Shown piece by piece: positions 16,146 to 24,962 of a stretch of 64,000 nucleotides of DNA (position 1 is the first letter of the stretch; the number at the start of each line of letters is the position of its first letter). A model generated the notes under the pieces. The model was not told where the DNA came from, did no database searches, and was given only the letters and a program-made list of their open reading frames with translations. Source of the stretch: an uncultured Clostridia bacterium. GTDB lineage: Bacteria > Bacillota > Clostridia > Oscillospirales > Ruminococcaceae. The translations under genes and the position numbers were made by a program. The DNA is taken from positions 1 through 64,000 of the forward strand of contig CANPZC010000008.1 of the NCBI GenBank assembly GCA_947589355.1. Direction: 5' to 3'.

Positions 16146-16203
16146 CACTTTGACCGCTTTCAGCGGTCAAAGTGCCGAAAAAGACCCTAAAGGGTCTTTT
16201 TCC
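16146..16203 (+). terminator. Double-hairpin terminator after tRNA-Arg
   Basis: A 13-bp perfect stem at 16146-16158/16162-16174, then AAAAAGACCC-taaa-GGGTCTTTTT (16178-16201). A diverged copy of the second hairpin (AAGACCC-tcaa-GGGCCTTTTT, followed by the same TAACGCC) lies near 16353-16378. Confidence 0.85.
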
Positions 16204-16450
16204 AACGCCAACTAAATTAGTATTATCTAAATATTTTTCTTTGACGGCATATATCGTGCCGTCAATTTTAATTTGTCCTTCAACAAATTAAAACCGAAAA
16301 ATTCTTCCCATTCTTAAATAGTTTTCATAGAAATTTTCAATTTAAGTTTTTAGAAGACCCTCAAGGGCCTTTTTCTAACGCCGTTTTATGTAGTGCCGAA
16401 GAATTATTTTGCCGGCAGTTACACACAATTCTCGCCATACACAAATACAA

Positions 16451-16482
16451 ACCGACCGCTTATTAAAACGGTCGGTATTTTT
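16451..16482 (-). terminator. Terminator of the 266-aa gene
   Basis: ACCGACCG / CGGTCGGT stem (16451-16458 and 16469-16476) flanked by T-runs on the plus side and TTTG on the minus side; probably works in both directions. Confidence 0.6.
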
Positions 16483-17282
16483 TAGAACTGATACTCATAA
16501 GGATATGCAGTTGTTTTGAATTGTGCTACGGCATCTGGGGTCATATTGTCCGGCAGTGAAAGACCCGTTGCCTCAAAGCCCATTTTATCGCCTGCTTTCA
16601 GATCATCTGTTAGAATAGTAAACAGCACCGCAAGCGGCCTGCCGTCTTTATCATACAAAACAGATGAAACATACACCATACTAAGGTCTTCGCCGGTATT
16701 GTTCTCTACCCTGCCCGACAGATAAATTTCATTGCTCAGGTCTCTGGTTTTTATAGTTTCATCGGAGATCGGCAGCGTAACTTTATCTATAGTTGATTTT
16801 TCAGCATCTACATGGGGAACGAGTTTCAGCTTTGAATCCGCATTTACATCTAAAATAGTATCAACATAATAATACGCTTTTTCGCCAGAAGAAATAATTT
16901 GCGGAAACACCGATACCATTGATTCCGAAGCGGCGAGTGAGCCGTCATCATACTCAAAATCAAAATTGCCCGACGACATATAGAGATCGCAGTCGCCTGT
17001 ATTTGTCACCTCTGCTATAGCCGAGACCCACACTTCGCCCAGACTGTCTTGATGCAGTACGGCATTTGTATATGTAACTTCGTAAGCTTCTTTGGCTTCA
17101 CTTACTTCAGATTTTTCGGAAGTATCGGCTGCCTGAGAAGCATTTTCACTTTGTGATACCATTGCCGAAGAGCTGTCCGCGATACTGCTGCTGTCCTTGT
17201 CTTTCCCTCCCGTGCCTGCCACTGCGCCTATAATGACCAGTCCGCCGACCACGCCGAGGGCTATTTTTGTACCTTTTTTCAT
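16482..17282 (-). CDS. Membrane-anchored extracellular protein (DUF4352/FxLYD-like)
   Basis: A 266-aa protein with an N-terminal membrane anchor (ALGVVGGLVIIGAVAG, residues 8-23), a Ser/Glu-rich linker to about residue 65, and a beta-sandwich-like region. It has two repeats of the pattern 'V..EV.NTGDCDLYMSS' and 'GRVENNTGEDLSMVYVSSVL', characteristic of FxLYD/DUF4352-type extracellular domains. Such proteins are surface-exposed with unknown ligands. A 23-bp palindrome sits in its promoter and an XRE-type regulator is divergent to it. Confidence 0.65.
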   Translation of the reverse strand: MKKGTKIALGVVGGLVIIGAVAGTGGKDKDSSSIADSSSAMVSQSENASQAADTSEKSEVSEAKEAYEVTYTNAVLHQDSLGEVWVSAIAEVTNTGDCDLYMSSGNFDFEYDDGSLAASESMVSVFPQIISSGEKAYYYVDTILDVNADSKLKLVPHVDAEKSTIDKVTLPISDETIKTRDLSNEIYLSGRVENNTGEDLSMVYVSSVLYDKDGRPLAVLFTILTDDLKAGDKMGFEATGLSLPDNMTPDAVAQFKTTAYPYEYQF

Positions 17283-17315
17283 AAGAATACCTCGCTTTTT
17301 ATTTACTGTAATTCT

Positions 17316-17344
17316 ATTTTAGCGGATTTTCCGCTAAAAGTCAA
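17316..17344 (-). promoter_or_regulatory. Promoter with palindromic operator for the 266-aa gene
   Basis: Minus strand: -35 TTGACT (17339-17344), 17-bp spacer, -10 TAAAAT (17316-17321). A 9-bp perfect inverted repeat TTTTAGCGG / CCGCTAAAA (17317-17325, 17331-17339) fills the spacer exactly, a strong candidate operator, possibly for the neighbouring XRE protein. Confidence 0.7.
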
Positions 17345-17423
17345 GAGGTCGCGCATAAAAATATTATAATAAACAAAAAGCCATAATAATATTTGTGTAT
17401 TCTTTATAATCGGAGAAATGCCC

Positions 17424-17639
17424 ATGTACAAACGGATAAGAAGTCTGCGCGAGGACGCGGACATGACACAAGCGCAGATAGCCAAAATCTTGAATTGCAG
17501 CCAGCGCGTATACAGCAACTACGAACGCGGCGACCTTGACATACCTACCGAGATACTGATAGGTCTTGCAAAGTTTCACGGCGTTACGACCGACTACATT
17601 CTCGAGCTTTCTGACGAAAAACAGCCAAACCAAAAATGA
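17424..17639 (+). CDS. XRE-family helix-turn-helix regulator
   Basis: A 71-aa protein that is a single Cro/C1-type DNA-binding domain: SLREDADMTQAQIAKILNCS then QRVYSNYERGDLDIPTEILI, with the standard 'LA..H.VTTDYIL' C-terminal helix. An ATG at 17418 is also in frame, but GGAG at 17412-17415 is only 2 bp from it and 8 bp from the ATG at 17424, so I prefer the latter. A TATAAT box lies at 17405-17410. It is divergent to the membrane-anchored protein and convergent with the GH3 gene. Confidence 0.85.
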   Translation: MYKRIRSLREDADMTQAQIAKILNCSQRVYSNYERGDLDIPTEILIGLAKFHGVTTDYILELSDEKQPNQK

Positions 17640-17671
17640 CCCGAACTTTTGCGGTTCGGGTCTGCTTTTTA
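17638..17671. terminator. Bidirectional terminator between XRE and GH3 genes
   Basis: GACCCGAA / TTCGGGTC stem with loop CTTTTGCGG, then TGCTTTTTATT. It overlaps the XRE stop codon and ends before the GH3 stop at 17669. Confidence 0.8.
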
Positions 17672-20431
17672 TTCAATGGTTATGTCCAGAAGCCCTGCGG
17701 CATCACCTGTTGAAATGGTGATAGTATCACAATTTTCGGCGTTTTTCGGTATATCTAAAGTGTAATTTACAAAGTCTTCCTCGCTGTCGGTAGAGGTTAC
17801 GCGCACCGTGGCTTTTTCGCCGCCGAAATCTACCGTAAGATCGCACGGGTTTACAGATGCCATGGCACGCAGCGTTATTTTGCTCTTGCCGCATAGGTCA
17901 ATACCGCTGTAAGTTGCGCTGCCGCCCCAGCCGACCACCTTTATATAATGCCTACCCAGCTTTTTGGAATAGCAAATGCGCATTTTATCGCTGCTTTCAA
18001 AGGTTTGCGCTTCAAAAGTGCTGCCCCTTTTGCCGAGCGGTTCGCCGACAATTTCAAGGCTTGCCTGCGCCCTTATATCGTCGCTTGCCGAGGCTGCGAA
18101 GAAGTTATAAACGCCGCTCTCGACTATCATTTTGCCATTTCGCAAATTGTAAATTTCAAGCGCGTGGTCGGGAATGGTTATCTCCGCCGTCGTGCTCTCC
18201 CCTGCCCTGACGAACACCCTTGCAAAGCCGCATAGCTTTTTCTCGGGGCGTTTTGCCTGCGAAGCCGGCACGCTGAAATATATCTGCACAACCTCTGTGC
18301 CGTCGCGCGCGGAGGTGTTTTTTATATCTATACGAGCCTTAACACAGCCGCTCTGCCGCTCTAAAGTCAGCTTGCCGTACTCAAACGACGAATACGACAG
18401 CCCGTGCCCGAAAGCATACAGCGGCTTGCCTTTGAAGTACAAATATGTAGCTTCGTTTTTCTCAATGTCGTAGTCTTTGATGTCGTGCAGGTCGTTGTTG
18501 CTTGCGTACCATGTAAGCGGCAGTTTTGCGCAGGGGTTGTTTTTTCCGCTTAGGGTATGAGCCACCGCCGTGCCGAGGTGTGCCCCCGCATGAGATGTAT
18601 ACAAAATTGCAGGCAGCTTTTCGTTTTCCTCGACTATCGCGAACGGGTAGCTGGAGACCACTGTCATAACGGTGCTAGGGTTGCTCTCACAGAGAGTTAC
18701 CGCCATTTTTGGCTGAATATTCAGCGCGAGAGTTTTTCTGTCGTAACACTCTTTCGCCACTTGCAAGGGGTGGTTGCCCACGCAGAAAACAACAATGTCG
18801 TTTTCTTTTGCAAGTTTTTCTGCTCTGCTTTTGCCCGTTGAAATTGTTTCTATAGTAAACATAACGTCGGCGCGCTCACATTTTACGGGCGAGGCGCTTA
18901 TGCTGCCGTCATCGCCGCACTTTAGCCGCCTATGGAACAGAAATTCTTCTATAACGGTCTTGTCGCTTTCGGGAACGGCGAAGAAATTGAACGTTTCCTG
19001 TGTGAACCAAGCGTAAATTTGCCTGTCATGCAGTTTTATACTGCCGTCGCCCTCAAGCCGCAGGTACTTTTTATACTTGACCGAGAAGAAGCAGTTCCAG
19101 TTTTCGCCCCATTTTTGCAGCTCGAACATCTCGCTTTCTCCGACTTTTTCAGCACAGGCAGCAACATTGCCGTTTTCATCTACCGAAAAGTACTTGCCGT
19201 TATGTGACTTTATGGCGACAATATCCCACAAACTGTCATGCGTGACCGTGCTTTCGGGGTATTCCTCCCTGATGCCCTGAAGCACCGACTTATCGCCCGA
19301 CGAAATGCCTGTATACCAGTCCATAGGGTTCTCATCAGCCATTGCGCCCACGACTGCTATCTTCTTGGGCGCGGCTTTAAGCGGCAAAATACCGTTATTT
19401 TTCAGCAGGCATACCTGCTCCAGCGCGGCGCGCAGGTTGGTCTTTTTATACTCCTCGCAGTCAACTATTTCCTTGGAAATACTGTCAAACGGGCAGTCAT
19501 CAAGCTGACCCAGCTTTATACGAGCAAAAATTACATTTTCCAAAGCCTTGTCAATATCCTGCTCGGTAATTTTATTTTCTTTAAGAGCTCTCAGAGCAGC
19601 ATTTTTTACAATAGTTTCGTCGTCTGTCATGATATCGCAGCCAGCTTTAAGCGCAAGCGCCAGAGTTTCGCTGTGGCTGTCGGTGTAGTGGTGTGATGTA
19701 TATATCTGCGAAAATCCGCCGCCGTCGGTGACAACGAACCACAGACCCCAGTCGTCTTTCAGCACGTTTTGCAGGTCGGTATTGCACACCGATGGCACGC
19801 CGTTCACCTTATTATAAGAAGCCATAACACTGCGTGCGCCGCCATTTTTCACGGCATTTCTGAACGGCGCATAGTAATACTCATGCTTTTGGCGCAGCGT
19901 GCAGCAGGAATCATCACTGCCCCTGTTCTGCTCGTTATTGTTGGCGCAAAAGTGCTTCAGCGTGGGTATGGTCTTATAATATGTACCGTTATCCCCTGCC
20001 ATGCCCGTGGTGTAGGCTCTCGCAAGCTCGCCTGCCAAAAAAACGTCCTCGCCGTAGGCTTCCTCTACCCTGCCCCACCTAGGGTCACGCACGGGGTCAA
20101 TTGTGGGTCCCCACAGGCAAAGGCATGACTTTTTATCTGCATTATAATAGGCACGAGCCTCATTTGCGGCTATCTCGCCAAGCTTCTCTAAAAGCTCAAT
20201 ATCAAAAGTAGATGCCAGCCCCACAGGCTGCGGAAACACGGTAGATATTTCGTCTTTTTCTCTGCCGACAAAGCCGCGCGCTACCTCCGTACCTATATGA
20301 AAATCACTAAGACCCAGCCTTTCCACTTCATTTTGGTGAGTAGTAAGCAGACCGAGCTTTTCTTCAAGTGTCATTTGCTTTACTATTTCTCTTGCCCTCT
20401 GCCAAAACTTTTCATCAACAATATTCAACAT
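17669..20431 (-). CDS. Glycoside hydrolase family 3 beta-glycosidase with fascin-like insertion
   Basis: A 920-aa enzyme without a signal peptide, so probably cytoplasmic. The GH3 N-terminal barrel (1-300) has WGPTIDPVRDPRWGRVEEAY, KHFCANNNEQNRG and the nucleophile Asp236 in FVVTDGGGF. The second GH3 domain (about 330-700) is interrupted at about 400-530 by an Asp/Gly/Lys-rich beta-trefoil-like stretch (IKSHNGKYFSVDENGNV, YKKYLRLEGDGSIKL) that looks like a fascin domain, where other GH3 enzymes carry PA14. A fibronectin-III-like domain follows (about 690-800), then a beta-rich tail resembling CBM6. The substrate is probably a beta-glucoside or xyloside oligosaccharide; specificity cannot be read. 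Promoter at 20474-20502. Confidence 0.9.
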   Translation of the reverse strand: MLNIVDEKFWQRAREIVKQMTLEEKLGLLTTHQNEVERLGLSDFHIGTEVARGFVGREKDEISTVFPQPVGLASTFDIELLEKLGEIAANEARAYYNADKKSCLCLWGPTIDPVRDPRWGRVEEAYGEDVFLAGELARAYTTGMAGDNGTYYKTIPTLKHFCANNNEQNRGSDDSCCTLRQKHEYYYAPFRNAVKNGGARSVMASYNKVNGVPSVCNTDLQNVLKDDWGLWFVVTDGGGFSQIYTSHHYTDSHSETLALALKAGCDIMTDDETIVKNAALRALKENKITEQDIDKALENVIFARIKLGQLDDCPFDSISKEIVDCEEYKKTNLRAALEQVCLLKNNGILPLKAAPKKIAVVGAMADENPMDWYTGISSGDKSVLQGIREEYPESTVTHDSLWDIVAIKSHNGKYFSVDENGNVAACAEKVGESEMFELQKWGENWNCFFSVKYKKYLRLEGDGSIKLHDRQIYAWFTQETFNFFAVPESDKTVIEEFLFHRRLKCGDDGSISASPVKCERADVMFTIETISTGKSRAEKLAKENDIVVFCVGNHPLQVAKECYDRKTLALNIQPKMAVTLCESNPSTVMTVVSSYPFAIVEENEKLPAILYTSHAGAHLGTAVAHTLSGKNNPCAKLPLTWYASNNDLHDIKDYDIEKNEATYLYFKGKPLYAFGHGLSYSSFEYGKLTLERQSGCVKARIDIKNTSARDGTEVVQIYFSVPASQAKRPEKKLCGFARVFVRAGESTTAEITIPDHALEIYNLRNGKMIVESGVYNFFAASASDDIRAQASLEIVGEPLGKRGSTFEAQTFESSDKMRICYSKKLGRHYIKVVGWGGSATYSGIDLCGKSKITLRAMASVNPCDLTVDFGGEKATVRVTSTDSEEDFVNYTLDIPKNAENCDTITISTGDAAGLLDITIE

Positions 20432-20473
20432 AAACTATCACTCCGCTCAATTTTATCTTGTACTATTTATATA

Positions 20474-20502
20474 AGTATAACATATAAGCGGCGGTATTTC
20501 AA
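20474..20502 (-). promoter_or_regulatory. GH3 promoter with overlapping inverted repeat
   Basis: Minus strand: -35 TTGAAA (20497-20502), 17-bp spacer, -10 TATACT (20474-20479). An inverted repeat CGGTATTTCAA ... TTGAAAATACCG (20492-20520) covers the -35 and may bind a sugar-responsive repressor. Confidence 0.65.
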
Positions 20503-20583
20503 GAAGTTTTGAAAATACCGAGAAATTTATTTTTTACATATAAAATACATCGAAAATTCAAGCAACTCTACCAGCAGTTTACC

Positions 20584-20602
20584 GTAGAGAAGATTTCTCT
20601 AC
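20584..20602. promoter_or_regulatory. Palindrome in the GH3-DegV intergenic region
   Basis: GTAGAGAA-gat-TTCTCTAC, 8-bp perfect arms, 43 bp upstream of the DegV -35 box. Possible operator; binding protein unknown. Confidence 0.4.
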
Positions 20603-20644
20603 CGGTGGAGAATGTAAAGTTTTGCCGCCTTTGGGTAGTGTAGA

Positions 20645-20674
20645 TTGACTTGCCTGCGCACATCGGGATATAAT
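20645..20674 (+). promoter_or_regulatory. Promoter of the degV-hemolysin III genes
   Basis: -35 TTGACT (20645-20650), 18-bp spacer, -10 TATAAT (20669-20674); AAAGGAG ribosome site at about 20709-20715 before the ATG at 20727. Confidence 0.7.
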
Positions 20675-20726
20675 ATATTTAAAGGAAATGGCATACACCA
20701 CATACACCAAAAGGAGATGAACGATA

Positions 20727-21602
20727 ATGAGCTTTGTAATTATGACAGACACATCGTCAAACATACCGTCGTCGAAAGCTTTGCAGCTGGATATAAAGAT
20801 CATACCGTTTTACTACTATATAGACGGCAAAGAATACAGCAGCGACGGCAAAAAATTTGACGCCGACGAATACTACAAAAAGCTGGGCGACGGCATGGAC
20901 GTCAAGACCTCGCAGATAACGCCGCAGCGGTTTGAAAGTGCATTTGAAGATATTCTGAAAGACGGCAGCGATATTATTTTTATAAGTATGTCTTCGGGCA
21001 TAAGCAGCTCGTGCGGCAGTGCAAAAATCGCCGCGAAAAAGCTGTCTGAAAAATACCCCGACAGGCGCATAAAGGTTATCGACTCTCTCGGGGCATCGTT
21101 CGGCGAAGGCATACTTGCCATGGAGGCGGCGCGCATGAAAGCTGAGGGCATGGACTTTGACGAAGTCTGCGAGGAGCTTTTAGATATGCGCTCAAGGCTG
21201 TATCAGGTGTTCACAGTAGATGATCTGATGTTTCTAAAACGCGGCGGCAGGCTGTCCTCAATAGCGGCAGGCATCGGCACTATACTGAACATAAAGCCTA
21301 TTCTGAAAGGCAACCGCGACGGTAAAATTGTTGCTTTCTCCAAAGCGCGCGGCAGAAAACGCTCGATAGAAGCGCTTGCGGAAAAGTACAACGAACTGGT
21401 TGAAAAACAGTCGGCACAGACTATTTACATCGCACACTGCGGCTGCAAGCAAGATGCACATTTTCTGGCAAAACTGATAAATAAGATAAAGCCGCCGAAG
21501 AAGATAGCGGTCGCTGACTATGAGCCTGTGACGGGTTCATATGTCGGCCCTGGCGCGCTGGCGCTGTTCTTTCTGTCACATTACGGCGCGTGCAACGAGT
21601 GA
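20727..21602 (+). CDS. DegV family fatty-acid-binding protein
   Basis: A 291-aa DegV protein. FVIMTDTSSNIPS gives the N-terminal EDD-fold strand and loop; KTSQITPQRF, ISMSSGISSSCGSA and FLKRGGRLSSIAAGIGTIL are the conserved ligand-binding segments, and the C-terminal EPVTGSYVGPGALALFF closes the lipid pocket. Known members bind fatty acids and, as FakB-type proteins, present them to the FakA kinase; no FakA is in the window. It overlaps or nearly overlaps the downstream hemolysin-III family gene, so both are probably cotranscribed. Confidence 0.92.
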   Translation: MSFVIMTDTSSNIPSSKALQLDIKIIPFYYYIDGKEYSSDGKKFDADEYYKKLGDGMDVKTSQITPQRFESAFEDILKDGSDIIFISMSSGISSSCGSAKIAAKKLSEKYPDRRIKVIDSLGASFGEGILAMEAARMKAEGMDFDEVCEELLDMRSRLYQVFTVDDLMFLKRGGRLSSIAAGIGTILNIKPILKGNRDGKIVAFSKARGRKRSIEALAEKYNELVEKQSAQTIYIAHCGCKQDAHFLAKLINKIKPPKKIAVADYEPVTGSYVGPGALALFFLSHYGACNE

Positions 21603-21619
21603 AAGGCAGGGTGATAAGC

Positions 21620-22291
21620 ATGACAAGAACTAAACTTTGCGACAGGCAGCTGCCAAGCTACACGCTCGGCGAAGAGATCTTGAACACTGCCTCGCACGCG
21701 GTTGGCGCACTTCTGGGCGTTGCGGCGCTGGTCATCTGCGTTGTCTTCTCCGCCACCAAGCACGATGTGTGGGCGGTCGTCAGCTCCGCAATTTACGGCG
21801 CATCGCTTGTGGCGCTCTACTCAATGTCGGCGGTCTACCACGGCTTGCGCCCCTGCACCGCTAAAAAGGTTATGCAGGTCATCGACCACTGCACGATATA
21901 TTTTCTGATAGCAGGCACCTACACGCCGATACTGCTGTGTTCTGTGCGCGATATCTCGCCCGTCACCTGCTGGGTGATATTTGGCGTGGTGTGGGGCGTT
22001 TCAATGGTCGCGACCGTGTTCACCGCGATAGATCTGAAAAAGTACTCCAAACTTTCGATGATATGCTATATCGGGCTCGGCTGGTGCATAATCGTCGCCT
22101 CCAAGACCGCCTATCAGGCGATAGGCAAAGAGGGGTTCGCGTACCTGCTGATCGGCGGCGTGCTGTATACCGTCGGCGCGATACTCTACGGCAAAGGCAA
22201 GAAGCACCGCTATGTTCATACTATTTTTCATATGTTTGTGGTATCGGGCAGTATTTTCCATTTCCTGTGTATTTTCACAAGCGTGCTGTAA
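21620..22291 (+). CDS. Hemolysin III / PAQR family membrane protein
   Basis: A 223-aa protein with seven predicted membrane segments. Family hallmarks are visible: SHAVGALLGV at the first helix, YSMSAVYHGLRP, IDHCTIYFLIAGTYTPILL and the C-terminal HTIFHMFVVSGSIFHF, which carry the Ser, Asp and His residues thought to bind zinc. Bacterial relatives (TrhA/YqfA) are linked to membrane homeostasis; haemolysis is not established. A GTG at 21590 is in frame, but the ATG at 21620 is better placed. Confidence 0.9.
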   Translation: MTRTKLCDRQLPSYTLGEEILNTASHAVGALLGVAALVICVVFSATKHDVWAVVSSAIYGASLVALYSMSAVYHGLRPCTAKKVMQVIDHCTIYFLIAGTYTPILLCSVRDISPVTCWVIFGVVWGVSMVATVFTAIDLKKYSKLSMICYIGLGWCIIVASKTAYQAIGKEGFAYLLIGGVLYTVGAILYGKGKKHRYVHTIFHMFVVSGSIFHFLCIFTSVL

Positions 22292-22298
22292 AAAATTT

Positions 22299-22328
22299 CG
22301 GCTCTGAGTTTTCAGGGCCGTTTTTTTA
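22299..22328 (+). terminator. Terminator after the hemolysin-III gene
   Basis: CGGCTCTGA / TCAGGGCCG stem (one mismatch) followed by seven T. Confidence 0.85.
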
Positions 22329-22414
22329 TACTAATTAAAATGTATGGCGCGTTGAATTAAGCACCGCCATTATAAAATGAGTTGTGTACTCCCCTGCCCT
22401 ATGTTTTTTTAATA

Positions 22415-22476
22415 TGGTATACATAATAAGCCCTTATCTGAAAGGCAAAATCCCTCTCAGATAAGGGCATTTTTGT
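22415..22476 (+). promoter_or_regulatory. Extended -10 box and hairpin with T-run ahead of the polysaccharide operon
   Basis: A TGGTATACA extended -10 (22415-22423) sits just before a 12-bp perfect stem, GCCCTTATCTGA / TCAGATAAGGGC (22430-22441, 22457-22468), followed by ATTTTTG. A separate terminator already closes the upstream gene, so this second one may be a leader attenuator for the operon beginning 240 bp downstream. The extended -10 lacks a clear -35, so the promoter is tentative; the hairpin is solid. Confidence 0.55.
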
Positions 22477-22717
22477 TTGTATTTGTTTGTATGTATACCG
22501 CATTTTATGAAATATTTTTCAGATTTTTTTGCATGAAAATGGGGCGATTTTATGTTTTTTCAGGGTATGCCGTGCAAATTTTATTCGATTATTTGAGGCT
22601 TTTTGCGTTATGTTCCTACAAATACGATTATAAGAAGCAAAAGGGTAAAAATCGCAGAAAAAACAGAAAAAGAGTACGCAAAAGTCAGGAAACAAAGAAA
22701 AGTGAGTGAATGTACAT

Positions 22718-23407
22718 ATGAGCGAAGATGTTGTAGGAAACGTAGCTTTGGCAGATGCTCCCGAAGTCATCGAAACCACTACCCATGCTCCTGTCAAGCT
22801 CGAATATAAAAAGAAGCCGGTTTACGATTTTGTAAAACGCGCTTTCGATATTTTTGTATCTCTCCTCTGCCTTACCGTAGGTCTGCCTGTGTATCTTATC
22901 ATCGCACTTGCGATCGTTATAGACGACCCCGGCAATCCGCTGTTCATTCAAGAACGTGTCGGCAGAAATAATAAAGTATTTAAAATGGTAAAGTTTCGCA
23001 CTATGCGTATGGATGCCGAGCAGATAAAGGTAGAGCTTAAAGAGCAAAACGAATGCCGCGGCGTGCATTTTAAAATGGAGAACGACCCGAGAATAACAAA
23101 GGTCGGCAAATTCCTTCGCCGCACAAGCCTTGATGAAACAGCGCAGGCGGTAAATCTCCTGACAGGCAGTATGACAGTCATAGGACCAAGACCTTTTGTG
23201 CCGTCAGAGCAAGCGCAACTGCCAGAAGACAGACTGCTTGTAAAACCGGGTCTCAGTTGCTATTGGCAGCTTGAAGATACCACCCAAATGTCTGACGAAC
23301 AACAGTTGGAGCTTGATTATAGGTACATAAATGAACGCTCGGTAAAGGTCGATCTTAAAATAATATTCAAAACAATAAAGTCGATTTTTTGCGGAAATAA
23401 TTATTGA
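22718..23407 (+). CDS. Initiating undecaprenyl-phosphate sugar transferase (left locus)
   Basis: A 229-aa polyisoprenyl-phosphate hexose-1-phosphate transferase. One membrane helix (about 30-55), then KMVKFRTMRMDA, TSLDETAQAVNLLTGSM, VIGPRPF and VKPGLSCYWQL, the standard motif order of the bacterial sugar transferase family. It loads the first sugar phosphate onto the lipid carrier and so starts repeat-unit assembly for the left polysaccharide. An in-frame GTG at 22706 is an alternative start; neither has a strong ribosome site. First gene of the plus-strand locus. A second such enzyme is encoded at the right edge of the window. Confidence 0.9.
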   Translation: MSEDVVGNVALADAPEVIETTTHAPVKLEYKKKPVYDFVKRAFDIFVSLLCLTVGLPVYLIIALAIVIDDPGNPLFIQERVGRNNKVFKMVKFRTMRMDAEQIKVELKEQNECRGVHFKMENDPRITKVGKFLRRTSLDETAQAVNLLTGSMTVIGPRPFVPSEQAQLPEDRLLVKPGLSCYWQLEDTTQMSDEQQLELDYRYINERSVKVDLKIIFKTIKSIFCGNNY

Positions 23408-23431
23408 CAAGTTAAATTAGGAGAAAAAGTA

Positions 23432-24739
23432 ATGAACATTGTACTTCTGTCAGGGGGCAGCGGAAAGAGATTGTGGCCGCTGTCAAATGATATACGCAGC
23501 AAGCAGTTTATAAAACTATTCAAAAACGGCGATGCGTATGAGTCAATGGTTCAGCGGGTATACAGACAGATAACGGCTGTTGATCCGAATGCGAATGTTA
23601 CTATAGCTACAAGCAGATCACAGGTGAGCGCAATAAAAAATCAACTTGGCGACAATGTTTCAGTATGCGTAGAGCCATGCAGACGTGATACTTTTCCTGC
23701 TATAGTTCTTGCAGCTGCGTTTTTGTGTGATGTAAAAAAAGTGCCTTCAGATGAACCCGTGGCAGTCTGCCCTGTAGACCCGTATGTAGATAATACTTAT
23801 TACGAAGCTGTCGCACAGCTTGCAGATCTTGCCGCAGAGGAAAACGCAAATCTGTCTTTAATGGGTATTGAGCCCACATATCCTTCTGAAAAGTATGGAT
23901 ATATAATTCCTGCATCATCACAAAAGGTAAGCAAGGTTATTGAATTTAAGGAAAAGCCCGATACAGAAAAGGCAAAAGAGTATATAAAACGTGGTGCGCT
24001 ATGGAATGCCGGAGTTTTTGCATTCAAGCCGGGATACCTTATTGAAAAAGCGCACGAATATATTGATTTTAAAAACTACGACGACCTGTATAACAAATAT
24101 GAAGAGCTTTCTAAAATAAGTTTCGATTATGCTGTTGTAGAAAAAGAGCCGTTGATTCAAGTGCTTCGCTATGCAGGCGAGTGGAAAGACATAGGTACTT
24201 GGAATATGCTCGCCGAGGTAATGACAGAGCCTGTAAAAGGCAACGCGCTGCTTGATGAAACGTGTGAAAACACGCAGGTAATAAACGAACTTGACATACC
24301 CGTCCTCGGAATGGGGCTTAAAGATATTGTGATAGCAGTCTCGGGCGATGGAATATTCGTTTCAGATAAAGAACGCAGCGGCTTTATGAAACCGTATGTT
24401 GAAAAGATAAGTACCGAAATAAAGTTTGCAGAAAAAAGCTGGGGTACTTACACAGTTATAGATGCCCGGCCGGGTGCTATGACAGTCAGGATAGCGCTTA
24501 CAGCAGGAAGCAAAATGACGTATCACTGCCACGAACTGCGTGATGAGTGCTGGAATATTATTGATGGCAGCGGCGAAGTGATACTTGACGGAGAAACGCT
24601 CCATGTAAAAAAAGGCAGTGTTGTTTCTATCCCGAAAGGCACAAAACATACCCTGCTCGCTAAGACTGATATGACAGTCATAGAAGTCCAGACGGGCTAT
24701 GAGATAAGTAAAGAAGACAAAATAATTGCGAGGAGATAA
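23432..24739 (+). CDS. manC: Mannose-1-phosphate guanylyltransferase (ManC type, two domains)
   Basis: A 435-aa protein. The N-terminal nucleotidyltransferase has [20 protein letters not shown], the GTP-binding and activating motif, and IEFKEKPD, typical of GDP-mannose pyrophosphorylases. A C-terminal cupin (about 345-430; [14 protein letters not shown] and [14 protein letters not shown]) is the fused mannose-6-phosphate-isomerase-type domain. It makes GDP-mannose for the glycan. The next gene, gmd, is truncated, so GDP-mannose itself rather than GDP-fucose is likely to be the final donor from this locus. Confidence 0.9.
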   Translation: MNIVLLSGGSGKRLWPLSNDIRSKQFIKLFKNGDAYESMVQRVYRQITAVDPNANVTIATSRSQVSAIKNQLGDNVSVCVEPCRRDTFPAIVLAAAFLCDVKKVPSDEPVAVCPVDPYVDNTYYEAVAQLADLAAEENANLSLMGIEPTYPSEKYGYIIPASSQKVSKVIEFKEKPDTEKAKEYIKRGALWNAGVFAFKPGYLIEKAHEYIDFKNYDDLYNKYEELSKISFDYAVVEKEPLIQVLRYAGEWKDIGTWNMLAEVMTEPVKGNALLDETCENTQVINELDIPVLGMGLKDIVIAVSGDGIFVSDKERSGFMKPYVEKISTEIKFAEKSWGTYTVIDARPGAMTVRIALTAGSKMTYHCHELRDECWNIIDGSGEVILDGETLHVKKGSVVSIPKGTKHTLLAKTDMTVIEVQTGYEISKEDKIIARR

Positions 24740-24743
24740 GCAA

Positions 24744-24962
24744 ATGAAAAAAGCATTGATAACCGGCATAACCGGACAGGACGGCAGCTATCTTGCAGAG
24801 TTGCTTTTGGATAAGGGATACGAGGTACACGGCATAATACGCCGATCATCTGTTTCTACCACTTCGAGGATAGACCACATTTTGGACAAAATAGAACTCC
24901 ACGACGGCGACCTTTCGGATTCATCGAGTATTATACGCATTGTGGGCGAGGTCAAATCATGA
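24744..24962 (+). pseudogene. gmd: Truncated GDP-mannose 4,6-dehydratase
   Basis: Starts like a full Gmd, [20 protein letters not shown] and [12 protein letters not shown], after a good AGGAG site, but stops after 72 codons where a normal enzyme runs to about 340 residues. The Tyr-x3-Lys catalytic region and substrate domain are absent. The stop TGA overlaps the ATG of the next glycosyltransferase (ATGA), and GC content drops right there. This is most simply a recombination breakpoint at which foreign cassette DNA replaced the rest of the gene. The stub may survive because it couples translation to the next gene. Confidence 0.85.

Noticed and set aside
22473-22709. 78-aa basic ORF ahead of the polysaccharide operon
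   Set aside because: No ribosome site, low-complexity, and it overlaps a leader region with a terminator. Likely chance reading of AT-rich DNA.
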